NCBI GenBank assembly: GCA_963532875.1
Contig: CAUSLO010000002.1
Coordinates: 1 to 64,000 of the forward strand
Source of the DNA: CAUTUX01 sp963532875
GTDB lineage: Bacteria; Bacillota; Clostridia; Christensenellales; CAG-917
Reading direction: 5' to 3'
Length of the DNA: 64,000 nucleotides
The notes beneath the pieces are model-generated. The model was not told where the DNA came from. It ran no database searches and saw nothing but the letters and a program-made list of their open reading frames with translations. The position numbers were made by a program, and so were the translations under genes. Shown here piece after piece: positions 19,367-27,132 of this stretch. Position 1 is the first letter of the stretch, and each line of letters opens with the position of its first letter.

Positions 19367-20296
19367 CTAAACCGTGGTAATTGCACCAAGAACTGTCAAA
19401 AATATTGTTAGTACAATACATGAGGAAATTATGCTATCAAGCCTATCCATAACTCCACCGTGTTCTGGGAAAATGTGCCCATAGTCCTTAATTCCAATAA
19501 GCCTTTTAATTTTAGATGCCACTAAATCTCCTAACTGGCTAACTATAGTTATTAGTGTCCCCATGAACATAAATATTAAAGCATTTTGCCATTCCCAACC
19601 TTTGTGTGCCTTTGATATAAATGGTGCTAAATTTTTAAGCATTTCTTTATCAATACATCTACTCAAAACTTTATCTGCATATAGAATAAACATTAAGTAC
19701 ATTAGTACTGATATCCCTAATCCTCCAACTAATGCCCCAATAGCCCCAGCAATTGTCTTCTTTGGAGAAACTCTTGGACAAATTTTTTTCTTTCCAAAAG
19801 ATGCTCCAAAATAATATGCAAATGCATCTGAAAATATTGGGATAGTAACACACGTTACAATAACAAAAATAAAGTTATACTTCTGCATTAATATAAATAT
19901 TAGATGAAGCATAAATAATGGATATACAAGTATAAATATTGTACTCATAAAGTCTTTAAGTTCTAATTCTTCATCTTTAGAAAATGTATACTCGGCCATA
20001 GATATAAAGACACACACAATAAGCATTATTACTGAAATCACATCTGCACTTTGTTTGTTTAAAACTTTTTCAACAATCTTAATTATTGGATAAGTAAACA
20101 ATGTAAAAAGAATTATTGGTATCTTACGAACTTTATATCCACTTCTTTTAAATGAATGAGTCATCTCATATGCTGCAAAAATAGTCCATAACAAGATAAA
20201 CACTTCTACTATTTCTTTTGCTAAAAAATAACTTAGAGTTATTACTCCTACAAATGATGCTAATAAACCTAAACCCACCAAAGTTCTTTTTAACAT
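19367..20296 (-). CDS. cdsA: Phosphatidate cytidylyltransferase
   Basis: Makes CDP-diacylglycerol from phosphatidate and CTP, the branch point of phospholipid synthesis. The 309-residue polytopic protein has roughly eight hydrophobic segments. Its C-terminal family signature runs from VSPKKTIAGAIGA to SQLGDLVASKIKR and KDYGHIFPEHGGVMDRLDS. The ATG immediately follows the uppS stop (TAAATG), consistent with coupled translation. It is downstream of uppS as in most Bacillota. Confidence 0.95.
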   Translation of the reverse strand: MLKRTLVGLGLLASFVGVITLSYFLAKEIVEVFILLWTIFAAYEMTHSFKRSGYKVRKIPIILFTLFTYPIIKIVEKVLNKQSADVISVIMLIVCVFISMAEYTFSKDEELELKDFMSTIFILVYPLFMLHLIFILMQKYNFIFVIVTCVTIPIFSDAFAYYFGASFGKKKICPRVSPKKTIAGAIGALVGGLGISVLMYLMFILYADKVLSRCIDKEMLKNLAPFISKAHKGWEWQNALIFMFMGTLITIVSQLGDLVASKIKRLIGIKDYGHIFPEHGGVMDRLDSIISSCIVLTIFLTVLGAITTV

Positions 20297-20905
20297 TTAA
20301 ACACCAAAGTTCCTTTTTGTCTTTTGAAATCTTTCTATACAGTCATTTATATCTTCTATTTTAACATCGGGCCATAACTTGTTTATAAAAAACAATTCTG
20401 TATACCCAACCTCGAATAACATAAAGTCAGATAGCCTTTGATATCCTCCCGACCTAATAAGCACATCTAAAGGTGGCAAAAAACTTGTCTTTAAACTTTT
20501 CATGAATTTTTCTTTATCACCCTTTGACTTAGCAACTGCAGTTAAAATATCTTCTCTAGATGAGTAACCAAGTGCAACATTTACATTCATTGAATTCTTC
20601 GATATAAAAACACGTTCCTTTTTAATTGAACCGAAAAATTTAACATTAACTCTTAGTTTCTTTGCTGATTCAACGAACATATCTACTTTCTTGAGTATAT
20701 ATTCTATTTCTTCTTTTGAACGTTGCAGATTGTCTCCGGATAGCGTAAATATAGTTACTTCTTTAATGCCAATATCTCTGAGTCCCCAAACGATATCAAC
20801 TGTTGTTTTTAGACCTTCGTTGTATGCAAATGGTAAAGTAGTATTGTTTGCACGAGCCCATCTTCTATTGCCATCAATTATTAAAGCAATATGCTGAGGA
20901 AGCAT
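20297..20905 (-). CDS. uppS: Divergent short cis-prenyltransferase (undecaprenyl diphosphate synthase family)
   Basis: Expected to condense isopentenyl diphosphate units into the C55 carrier lipid for wall synthesis. The N-terminal IIDGNRRWA keeps the catalytic Asp of the DGNxRWA motif, and the C-terminal LIRSGGYQRLSDFML corresponds to the RTGGEHRISNFLL region. At 202 residues it is about 50 shorter than E. coli UppS. Two conserved spots differ: the Glu of GGExR, which helps bind Mg in E. coli, is Tyr, and FSSENWxRP reads LSGDNLQRS. Context (frr-uppS-cdsA) supports the assignment, but chain length or activity could be altered. Confidence 0.82.
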   Translation of the reverse strand: MLPQHIALIIDGNRRWARANNTTLPFAYNEGLKTTVDIVWGLRDIGIKEVTIFTLSGDNLQRSKEEIEYILKKVDMFVESAKKLRVNVKFFGSIKKERVFISKNSMNVNVALGYSSREDILTAVAKSKGDKEKFMKSLKTSFLPPLDVLIRSGGYQRLSDFMLFEVGYTELFFINKLWPDVKIEDINDCIERFQKTKRNFGV

Positions 20906-21480
20906 TATATCTCCATTATTTCTCTTTCTTTTTCTTTGAACTCTTTATCAACAAATTCAGTTTTTGTTTGTAGCATTTTATCTACTTCTTTTGTATATGT
21001 AGCAAGATCATCTTCTGTTATTTCAGAATTCTTTTCTAGTTTTTTAAATCCATCAAGTGCATCTCTTCTCGCATTACGAATAACTATTTTTGTTTCTTCT
21101 GCAAATTGTTTAATTTCTTTAGTTAGTTCTTTACGTCTATCTTGCGTAAGTTCTGGAAATAGAAGACGAATTACTTGTCCGTCATTATTTGGATTTATGC
21201 CAATACCTGAATTTTGTATTGCCTTTTCTACATCTTTCATTGCACTTTTATCCCAAACGTTTATCACTAAAAGTCTTGCTTCAGGTGTTGTTATGTTTGC
21301 CATTTTGTTGATTGATGTTAGTTGTCCGTAATAATCAACTTGAACCTTATCAAGAATATGTGGATTTGCTCTTCCTGCTCTAACTAACTTATATTCTCCA
21401 ATTAAGTTGTTAATTGCTTTATCCATTTTTTCTTCTGATTCCATAAAAATCATATCTACAGACTCAATACCTGTTTCCAT
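20905..21480 (-). CDS. frr: Ribosome recycling factor
   Basis: Splits post-termination ribosomes together with EF-G. The 191-residue protein has the full-length RRF plan of a three-helix bundle plus a beta domain. Recognisable stretches are VRAGRANPHILDKV, LLVINVWDKSAMKDVEKAI, SGIGINPNNDGQVIRL and LTQDRRKEL. The ATG has a CAGAGGTGGG ribosome binding site. It lies 34 nt after pyrH, and its stop overlaps the uppS start by one nt, the standard Bacillota order. Confidence 0.97.
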   Translation of the reverse strand: METGIESVDMIFMESEEKMDKAINNLIGEYKLVRAGRANPHILDKVQVDYYGQLTSINKMANITTPEARLLVINVWDKSAMKDVEKAIQNSGIGINPNNDGQVIRLLFPELTQDRRKELTKEIKQFAEETKIVIRNARRDALDGFKKLEKNSEITEDDLATYTKEVDKMLQTKTEFVDKEFKEKEREIMEI

Positions 21481-21514
21481 TTTCCCACCTCTGTTATTAG
21501 GTTAATATCTAAAT

Positions 21515-22225
21515 TTATTTTATCAAAGTACCTATTTTTTCTCCAGTTATTGCCTTTTTAATACTACCTTTTTCTAGAATTGAAAATGCAATAATTGGTA
21601 GATTGTTTTCCATACACATTGTGATAGATGTTGTATCCATTGCTTTTAATTTTTTTGAGATAACATCCATATATGTTAAAGTATCAAACTTAACTGCAGA
21701 AGGATTTATCTTTGGATCTGAATCGTAAATTCCATCTACATTTTTTGCAAGCAATAAGGCGTCCGCATTAATCTCGCATGCTCTGAGTGCTGCACCTGTA
21801 TCTGTTGAAAAATATGGATTACCAGTACCACAAGAAAATATAACTATTCTTCCTTTTTCTAAATGTCTAAGTGCTTTCCTTAGTATATATGGCTCTGCAA
21901 CTTTTGTAATCGTCAATGCCGTTTGAACTCTAGTTTGCTCTCCTAAACGCTCAAAACATTCTTGTAGTGCCAAACCATTCATTACTGTTGCAAGCATTCC
22001 CATATGGTCTGCTGTTGTTCTATTCATTCTCTCATCTGCTTGTCTGCCACGCCAAAAGTTTCCACCACCAATTACGATACCTACTTCCACCCCAAGTTTT
22101 TTAACTTCGATAATTTCCGTACATATCTTTTCTAATTTTTCAGAATCAATACCTGTACCATTTGCAGTAGCAAGTGCTTCTCCCGACATTTTAATAATAA
22201 CCCTTTTATATTTTGGTTTATCCAT
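21515..22225 (-). CDS. pyrH: UMP kinase
   Basis: Hexameric bacterial UMP kinase that makes UDP for nucleic acids and wall precursors. The 236-residue amino-acid-kinase fold shows RVIIKMSGEALA at the N-terminus and the glycine-rich VGIVIGGGNFWRG. RTTADHMGMLATVMN and FSCGTGNPYFSTDTGAALRA are also present. GAGGG lies just before the ATG. Only about 18 nt separate the start from a terminator-like hairpin after tsf, so it is probably expressed by read-through from rpsB-tsf. Confidence 0.97.
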   Translation of the reverse strand: MDKPKYKRVIIKMSGEALATANGTGIDSEKLEKICTEIIEVKKLGVEVGIVIGGGNFWRGRQADERMNRTTADHMGMLATVMNGLALQECFERLGEQTRVQTALTITKVAEPYILRKALRHLEKGRIVIFSCGTGNPYFSTDTGAALRACEINADALLLAKNVDGIYDSDPKINPSAVKFDTLTYMDVISKKLKAMDTTSITMCMENNLPIIAFSILEKGSIKKAITGEKIGTLIK

Positions 22226-22243
22226 TTTCCCTCATAAAATAAA

Positions 22244-22259
22244 AGACGCTTTCGCGTCT
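22244..22259 (-). terminator. Terminator or attenuator between tsf and pyrH
   Basis: On the minus strand, a perfect 6-bp stem AGACGC/GCGTCT closed by a GAAA tetraloop, followed by TTTATTTTAT. It lies just after the tsf stop and just before the pyrH ribosome binding site. No new promoter fits in the ~18 nt that follow, so it probably reduces rather than stops transcription into pyrH-frr-uppS-cdsA. Confidence 0.7.
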
Positions 22260-22270
22260 CTTAAAAGTAT

Positions 22271-22948
22271 TTATTTTTTCTTTTTTGATTTTGCCAGTCC
22301 TGCTTGCTCCATTACTTCAGCAGCGAAATCGTCAACTCTCTTTTCAAGGCCTTCGCCCATTTCATAGCGAACAAATCTTCTAACTGAAATCTTTTCACCA
22401 ATCTTTGCAGTTGCTTCTGTTACAAGTTGTTGAATAGTCTTTGAAGGATCAATTATATAATCTTGTTCTAAAAGACATACTTCTTTATAATACTTGCTTA
22501 TTCTTCCTTCCACCATTTTTTCAATAATTGGTAATGGCTTTGGTTTTGCTTCATTTAATGCTTGTTGTTTTAATATCTTTTTCTCTTCTTCAACATTTGC
22601 TGCTGGAACTTCTTCCTTTGTAACGTACTTAGGATTTGAAGCTGCAATATGCATTGCGATATTGTGTGCTAATTCCTTGAAAGCATCTCCCATAGCAACG
22701 AAGTCTGTCTCACAGTTGATTTCTAACAAAACACCAATTTTCCCATTGAAGTGAACATAACTTTCAACAAGACCCATTGATGCAATTCTTCCTTGTTTTT
22801 TTGCTGCTGATGCCATTCCTTTTTCTCTTAAGAAAGTAATTGCCTTTTCCATATCACCATTAGATGCTTCTAATGCTTTTTTACAATCCATCATTCCTAC
22901 GCCAGTTCTTTGACGTAAATCCATAACATCTTTACTTGTAAATGCCAT
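22271..22948 (-). CDS. tsf: Elongation factor Ts
   Basis: Guanine-nucleotide exchange factor for EF-Tu. The 225-residue protein opens with a UBA-like domain (VMDLRQRTGVGMMDCKKAL) and carries the TDFVA element (INCETDFVAMGDAFKELAH) that contacts EF-Tu. It is one of the shorter EF-Ts forms; the family reaches about 290-300 residues. AAGGAG precedes the ATG. It is directly downstream of rpsB, the usual pair, with an 11-nt gap. Confidence 0.96.
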   Translation of the reverse strand: MAFTSKDVMDLRQRTGVGMMDCKKALEASNGDMEKAITFLREKGMASAAKKQGRIASMGLVESYVHFNGKIGVLLEINCETDFVAMGDAFKELAHNIAMHIAASNPKYVTKEEVPAANVEEEKKILKQQALNEAKPKPLPIIEKMVEGRISKYYKEVCLLEQDYIIDPSKTIQQLVTEATAKIGEKISVRRFVRYEMGEGLEKRVDDFAAEVMEQAGLAKSKKKK

Positions 22949-22959
22949 TTTTACTCTCC

Positions 22960-23811
22960 TTATTTCTTATTTGATTTTTTTAATTTTTGTTGTTCTTTTT
23001 CTTTGATTGCTCTTGTTAATGCATCTTCTTCTTTTTTAACTTCAACAACTTCTTCTACTCTTACCTCTGGAGCAACTTCTTCGTTTTCAACAACTTCTTC
23101 TGTTGCTGAAACTGGTGGAACATATGACTCACCTTGTTTTGCTTCTAAGACTGCATTTGCAATTGTACCTGCAAACAATTGAATTGAACGAATAGCGTCG
23201 TCATTACCTGGGATTACAACATCAACCAAATCAGGATCACAGTTTGTATCAACAACACCAACAATTGGTATCCCTAATTTTTTTGCTTCACTGATTGCTA
23301 TATCTTCATTCTTTAAATCAACAACGAATAAGCATCCAGGAAGTGATCTCATATTTTTAATACCGCCAAGGTTGTTCTCTAACTTATCTCTTGTTGCCTT
23401 AAGTTGTAAAACTTCTTTCTTTGGTAATAAATCGAAATCTCCAAGAATTTCCATTTGATTGATTTTGTTTAATCTTTCAATTCTTGTACGAATTGTCTTA
23501 AAGTTTGTTAATGTTCCCCCCAACCATCTTTTGTTGATATAGAACATTCCACAACGTTCTGCTTCTTCTTTAATTGCGTCTTGTGCTTGTTTTTTTGTAC
23601 CTACAAAAAGAATACTCTTGCCTTGTAATGCGATGTTCTTAACAAACTCATATGCATTCTCAACGCATTCTACACATGACTCTAAGTTGATAATATGTAT
23701 TCCGTTACGATGACCATAAATGTACTTTGCCATCTTTGGATTCCATTTATCCTTTTGATGTCCAAAATGAACACCTGCTTCTAACAAATCTTTCATTGAA
23801 ATTACTGACAT
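22960..23811 (-). CDS. rpsB: 30S ribosomal protein S2
   Basis: Late-assembling protein of the small subunit. The N-terminal two thirds carry the typical LLEAGVHFGHQ, KWNPKMAKYIYG, NKRWLGGTLTNF and VVDTNCDPDLVD segments. The 283-residue protein ends with about 45 extra residues rich in Glu, Val and Lys, making a charged tail beyond the usual ~235-250. A ribosome binding site (AATAGGAG) lies 11 nt before the ATG. It is first in the rpsB-tsf-pyrH unit with its own promoter about 100 bp upstream. Confidence 0.97.
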   Translation of the reverse strand: MSVISMKDLLEAGVHFGHQKDKWNPKMAKYIYGHRNGIHIINLESCVECVENAYEFVKNIALQGKSILFVGTKKQAQDAIKEEAERCGMFYINKRWLGGTLTNFKTIRTRIERLNKINQMEILGDFDLLPKKEVLQLKATRDKLENNLGGIKNMRSLPGCLFVVDLKNEDIAISEAKKLGIPIVGVVDTNCDPDLVDVVIPGNDDAIRSIQLFAGTIANAVLEAKQGESYVPPVSATEEVVENEEVAPEVRVEEVVEVKKEEDALTRAIKEKEQQKLKKSNKK

Positions 23812-23913
23812 AATAAAAAAAACTCCTATTGTTTATTTTTTACAAATTTACTTCTTCACCTTAAAAAACTTAACAACAACTAAGGCTCAGCAAATCTGCT
23901 AAATTCGTATTAA

Positions 23914-23942
23914 ATCTTACACTAAAATAAGAATAACTGCAA
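23914..23942 (-). promoter_or_regulatory. rpsB promoter and about 95-nt leader
   Basis: TTGCAG (23937-23942), 17-nt spacer, TAAGAT (23914-23919) on the minus strand. The transcribed leader (about 23812-23907) contains small hairpin potential, e.g. AGCA-GATT-TGCT, and ends with AGGAG. Ribosomal-protein autoregulatory leaders occur at this position in Bacillota; I cannot confirm such a fold from sequence alone. Confidence 0.65.
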
Positions 23943-23985
23943 AAAAAATGAGACTAAAATCGAACTTTTTTATAAGTTAAAAGAA

Positions 23986-24405
23986 TTACTCTTCCTCTTC
24001 TTCCATTTCGTCTAGAATATCTAGATCACTTTGAAACATTTTGAATAACTCTTCGACATCCTTCTCATCGTCAACCATCTCATATTCAGTAGATGTTTCT
24101 AATTCATTAGATTTTGAATTTTTGCTCTTTTGAAGTGAAACATTAACTTCTTTAGCAAAATACAACATTGCTTGTTCATCGTCTGATCCTAACTCTACCA
24201 TCCCAATATGTCTTGCATTTTTATAGAATACTTCCCAAATTACTTCAAATGCTTTTTCTTCACCTGTCTCTACATTTTGAAATGAAATTATTTCTTGTAT
24301 TTCATCTTCACAACCGCAGTCATGCCCACAGCCACAACCACAATCGCACTCATCATGATGATGTTCATGTTGCTTATGCTCTTTATTATCTTTCTTATTT
24401 GCCAT
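23986..24405 (-). CDS. DUF1292-family protein with His/Cys-rich N-terminus
   Basis: A 139-residue acidic protein. The middle (ISFQNVETGEEKAFEVIWEV, then ARHIGMVELGSDD) matches the small DUF1292 (YrzB-like) family, whose gene usually follows ruvX as here. Before that domain, residues about 8-32 hold six His and seven Cys in a dense alternating run, which looks like a metal-binding tract. The C-terminal 50 residues are very acidic and end in five Glu. Function of the family is unknown. A 10-nt gap separates it from ruvX. Confidence 0.8.
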   Translation of the reverse strand: MANKKDNKEHKQHEHHHDECDCGCGCGHDCGCEDEIQEIISFQNVETGEEKAFEVIWEVFYKNARHIGMVELGSDDEQAMLYFAKEVNVSLQKSKNSKSNELETSTEYEMVDDEKDVEELFKMFQSDLDILDEMEEEEE

Positions 24406-24415
24406 ACTACACCTC

Positions 24416-24823
24416 TTATATTTTTTCTAAATAAGATTGCAGTATTATCGTTGCAGCAACCTTATCAATAACTTGTTTTCTTTTATCCCTTCGCACATTG
24501 GCAGAGATAAGGGTTTTTTCAGCACTAACAGTAGTTAAACGTTCATCTTGATATACGACCTTTATACCACTTACTCTTTGAAGTTCATCTCCAAAGGTCT
24601 TTACTTTTTCTACCATTGGACCAAAAGTGCCATCCATATTTATTGGTAATCCAAGTACTATCGTATCACATCCTTCCCTTTTCGCATAATCAGCAAAGTA
24701 TTGAATATCAGTTTCTGGATCTTTTCTTTTATATGTTTCTCTAGGATTTGCAGTGATATTGAGTAAATCACTTATCGCTACTCCTATTCTTGCGTCTCCC
24801 AAATCCAATGCTAATTTTCTCAA
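24416..24823 (-). CDS. ruvX: RuvX/YqgF pre-16S rRNA nuclease family
   Basis: RNase H-like fold protein of 135 residues, assigned in the family to 16S rRNA 5'-end maturation and originally described as a Holliday-junction resolvase homologue. Visible motifs are LALDLGDARIGVAISD at the start, VLGLPINMDGTFGP in the middle and VYQDERLTTVSAE near residue 95. The acidic active-site residues are kept. It overlaps rarA by 4 nt and precedes the DUF1292 gene, as in other Bacillota. Confidence 0.94.
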   Translation of the reverse strand: MRKLALDLGDARIGVAISDLLNITANPRETYKRKDPETDIQYFADYAKREGCDTIVLGLPINMDGTFGPMVEKVKTFGDELQRVSGIKVVYQDERLTTVSAEKTLISANVRRDKRKQVIDKVAATIILQSYLEKI

Positions 24824-26115
24824 TTTCCCCTCTCTTTTTTTCTTTTGATAATTTCTTTTTCAAATCCAACATCTTTGGGGAAATAGAATTTCTCGTTTTC
24901 AATTTCTTTAGGTAGATATTGCTGTTTTACAAATCCATTAGGGTAATTGTGTGGATATAGGTATTCTTGTCCCTTCCCGAATTTATTTAAATTATCTCTC
25001 AAATGAAATGGTACTTCTTCTTTCTTTATATTTTTTACTGCCTCTTGTGCCTTCTCTAAAGCCATGCATACGGTATTTGACTTCGGGGCTTCAGATATAT
25101 ATATAATTGCTTCTGCTAATGGAATCATTGCTTCCGGTAACCCAACCTTCTCTAATGCTTTCATAGCCGAAACCGCAATTGTTAATGCATATGGATCAGC
25201 CATTCCGACATCTTCAGAAGCATGTATAATTATTCGTCTTGCAATTAGTAAAGGATCACAACCGCCTTCTATCATCCTTACAGCCCAATACAATGCGGCA
25301 TCTGAAGATGAGCCCCTCATGCTTTTTATAAAGGCTGAAATCATGTCATAGTACATGCTTTCATTCATTTCATAACTTCTATCAGAAACTAATCTTTTTA
25401 TACTTTCTAAATCAATTTTTATTTTGCCATCTTTGTCACAGTTGCAATAACTGACGGCAAGTTCTAGATAATTAAATAGTTTTCTCAAATCACCATTTGC
25501 AATATTAATTAGCCCTTCACGTGCGTCATTATCAAGTTTTATTGGTGTTTTACCAAGTCCTCTTTCTTCATCTTTTAAAACAACATCAATTGCTTTATTC
25601 ATCTCCTCTACTGAAATACGCTCAAACTTAAAAACTTTACAACGAGACAATAAAGCCCTTGTCAAATTCGCATATGGGTTTTCTGTTGTAGAGCCAATAA
25701 ATGTTATCCAACCTTCCTCGATTGCTTGTAGGATGCAATCTGATTGTGCTTTGTTCCAACGATGACATTCATCCAACAAAAAATATGTCTTACGATTATA
25801 CATTTGGGCATATTCTTTCGCTTTTTTAATTACTTCTTTTGCTTCTGCAACTCCAGATGAAACTGCATTTAATTGAAAAAATTCAGCCCTATCATCTTTG
25901 GCTATTATCTTTGCTATTGAGGTTTTACCAACTCCAGGAGGTCCATATAAAATAATACTTGGTACTTTACATTCTTTAATTAGTTTATATAACAGAGAAC
26001 CCTTCCCAAGCACATCAGATTGCCCCAAAAACTCATCAATGTTTCTAGGTCTCATTCTGTCTGCTAGCGGGGCATAAGTCTTATTACTATTGCTTGCAGA
26101 AAATAAATCAATCAC
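24820..26115 (-). CDS. rarA: Replication-associated recombination protein A (MgsA/RarA)
   Basis: AAA+ ATPase that acts at stalled replication forks. The 431-residue protein has PLADRMRPRNIDEFLGQ, Walker A YGPPGVGKT near residue 60, a DECHRW Walker B, the GSTTENPY sensor and an arginine-finger region LLSRCKVF. The C-terminal tetramerisation part (RGSSSDAALYWAVRMIEGG) distinguishes it from RuvB and DnaX. It overlaps the Asp23-family gene upstream and ruvX downstream by 4 nt each. Confidence 0.96.
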   Translation of the reverse strand: MIDLFSASNSNKTYAPLADRMRPRNIDEFLGQSDVLGKGSLLYKLIKECKVPSIILYGPPGVGKTSIAKIIAKDDRAEFFQLNAVSSGVAEAKEVIKKAKEYAQMYNRKTYFLLDECHRWNKAQSDCILQAIEEGWITFIGSTTENPYANLTRALLSRCKVFKFERISVEEMNKAIDVVLKDEERGLGKTPIKLDNDAREGLINIANGDLRKLFNYLELAVSYCNCDKDGKIKIDLESIKRLVSDRSYEMNESMYYDMISAFIKSMRGSSSDAALYWAVRMIEGGCDPLLIARRIIIHASEDVGMADPYALTIAVSAMKALEKVGLPEAMIPLAEAIIYISEAPKSNTVCMALEKAQEAVKNIKKEEVPFHLRDNLNKFGKGQEYLYPHNYPNGFVKQQYLPKEIENEKFYFPKDVGFEKEIIKRKKERGN

Positions 26116-26450
26116 AATCTAAATCCAACAACATTTACATTAATTGCACTGACTGGTAACCCAACGTACTGTTCAATCGCAAAACGGATTTCACTCTCAA
26201 CTGAATTCCTAACGGCATTAACATTTACACCTACTTTCAAAACGACATCTACTTCTATGTTTAGACTATTATCTTGATACTTAATCTTTGTACCACGTAA
26301 CAGTCTACGCAATTGCCAATCACCAAACTTGTTGTGGCTTCGTGAAAAAGTCCAAACACCATATACTTCAGATGCTGCTTGAGTAACTATTACTTTTATT
26401 GTCTCATTTTTAATATAGATTTTTCCGTATTTATTTGTTGTATTTAACAT
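26112..26450 (-). CDS. Asp23/Gls24 family protein
   Basis: A 112-residue protein of the Asp23/Gls24 (alkaline-shock) family: KIYIKNETIKVIVTQAASEV at the start and a later VDVVLKVGVNVNAV segment with alternating valines. Family members are membrane-associated or cytoplasmic proteins linked to envelope stress; the exact role is not known. There is a GGAG ribosome binding site and an extended -10 close upstream, so it probably starts the unit with rarA, ruvX and the DUF1292 gene. Confidence 0.88.
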   Translation of the reverse strand: MLNTTNKYGKIYIKNETIKVIVTQAASEVYGVWTFSRSHNKFGDWQLRRLLRGTKIKYQDNSLNIEVDVVLKVGVNVNAVRNSVESEIRFAIEQYVGLPVSAINVNVVGFRL

Positions 26451-26467
26451 TTATCTCCGTTGAAGTC

Positions 26468-26476
26468 ATTTTAACA
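26468..26476 (-). promoter_or_regulatory. Extended -10 promoter for the Asp23-rarA-ruvX unit
   Basis: TGT-TAAAAT on the minus strand, an extended -10 (TGn) with no good -35. It sits about 17 nt before the Asp23-family start codon, leaving a very short leader that still includes CGGAG. Confidence 0.5.
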
Positions 26477-26529
26477 CATTAGTATTTTTCATAAAAGAAA
26501 TACATATACAGAATGCTAATTAATTCAAT

Positions 26530-26604
26530 TGGAGCTGATAGGGGGAATTGAACCCCCACTCCCTACCTTACCAAGGTAGTGCTTTACCTTTAAGCCATAT
26601 CAGC
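26530..26604 (-). tRNA. tRNA-Thr (anticodon GGT)
   Basis: A 75-nt cloverleaf on the minus strand. The acceptor stem is GCTGATA/TATCAGC, the D stem GCTT/AAGC, the anticodon stem CTACC/GGTAG with loop TTGGTAA, and the T stem GGGGG/CCCCC with TTCAATT. The anticodon is GGT, the discriminator is T, and CCA is encoded. The 5' end is only 3 nt after the stop codon of the small membrane protein gene at 26608, so it may be cut from that mRNA by RNase P. Confidence 0.97.
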
Positions 26605-26607
26605 AAA

Positions 26608-26964
26608 TTACAAATTAAAATTGAATGTATTTGGGTTTGTTAATATACTCAATAACAATATTGAAAGTCCCCAACCTATTGCCGATGAAATAAGCATGGA
26701 CTTCCCTAACTCACGTCTTTCACTTTCAAATAAGAATACTATTCCTACAATTAAACCTACAATTGGAATAAAGAATGCCAAAATACACATAAGAATTCGT
26801 TCTGCTTTACTAGAGCGATTAATTGGCTCATATTGCTGTTTTGCTCCAAAAATAACATTTTGTTGTGTTTCTGTTTCTGGAATATTAATAGACAAAAAAG
26901 AATCATATTCCGATTCTTTTTCTACAGGAATTTTATTTTCATTATCCTTGTTATCGTTAAGCAA
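26608..26964 (-). CDS. Small membrane protein of unknown function
   Basis: Up to 118 residues: a polar, acidic N-terminus of about 55 residues, then two hydrophobic segments (ILMCILAFFIPIVGLIVGIV and a second near residues 90-108) separated by ESERRELGKS. No family recognised. The only in-frame start before the conserved-looking part is a TTG at 26964, one codon after the TAG of the upstream 51-codon gene and in the same frame. There is no ribosome binding site, so translation would need re-initiation or read-through. Confidence 0.6.
   Translation of the reverse strand: MLNDNKDNENKIPVEKESEYDSFLSINIPETETQQNVIFGAKQQYEPINRSSKAERILMCILAFFIPIVGLIVGIVFLFESERRELGKSMLISSAIGWGLSILLLSILTNPNTFNFNL
26624..26652 (-). 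promoter_or_regulatory. Candidate internal promoter for tRNA-Thr
   Basis: TTGAGT (26647-26652), 17 nt, TACATT (26624-26629) inside the end of the membrane-protein gene, placing a start about 13 nt before the tRNA. The -10 matches consensus at four of six positions. The alternative is processing from the upstream mRNA. Confidence 0.35.
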
Positions 26965-26967
26965 AAA

Positions 26968-27123
26968 CTATTTATTTAAACCAGCAAGTTGTACAATGCA
27001 ATATACGATTGCACCTAACATAACTCCGCCGAAAATTGCACTAGTAATTAAAAATCTGAATGGATTTTTCTTTCTTTTCTTTTTTTCTTGCTCTGGTGGT
27101 GTAACTGTTACGTTTGGATCCAT
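26968..27123 (-). CDS. 51-residue membrane protein
   Basis: Small gene with a near-ideal GGAGG ribosome binding site 5 nt before its ATG. The protein begins MDPNVTVTPPEQEKK, has a basic lysine/arginine stretch at about 12-20, then one transmembrane segment (LITSAIFGGVMLGAIVYCIV). It ends with TAG. The ribosome binding site overlaps the stop of the preceding gene at 27133, so the genes are a unit. No homologue recognised; the plan (polar proline-rich head, C-terminal membrane segment) is shared with its neighbours. Confidence 0.75.
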   Translation of the reverse strand: MDPNVTVTPPEQEKKKRKKNPFRFLITSAIFGGVMLGAIVYCIVQLAGLNK

Positions 27124-27132
27124 ATTGTCCTC

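Noticed and set aside
26968..26970. TAG reassigned to an amino acid
   Set aside because: TAG is a normal terminator elsewhere in the window (tsaB and the gene at 27133), so code reassignment is unlikely; local read-through remains possible.
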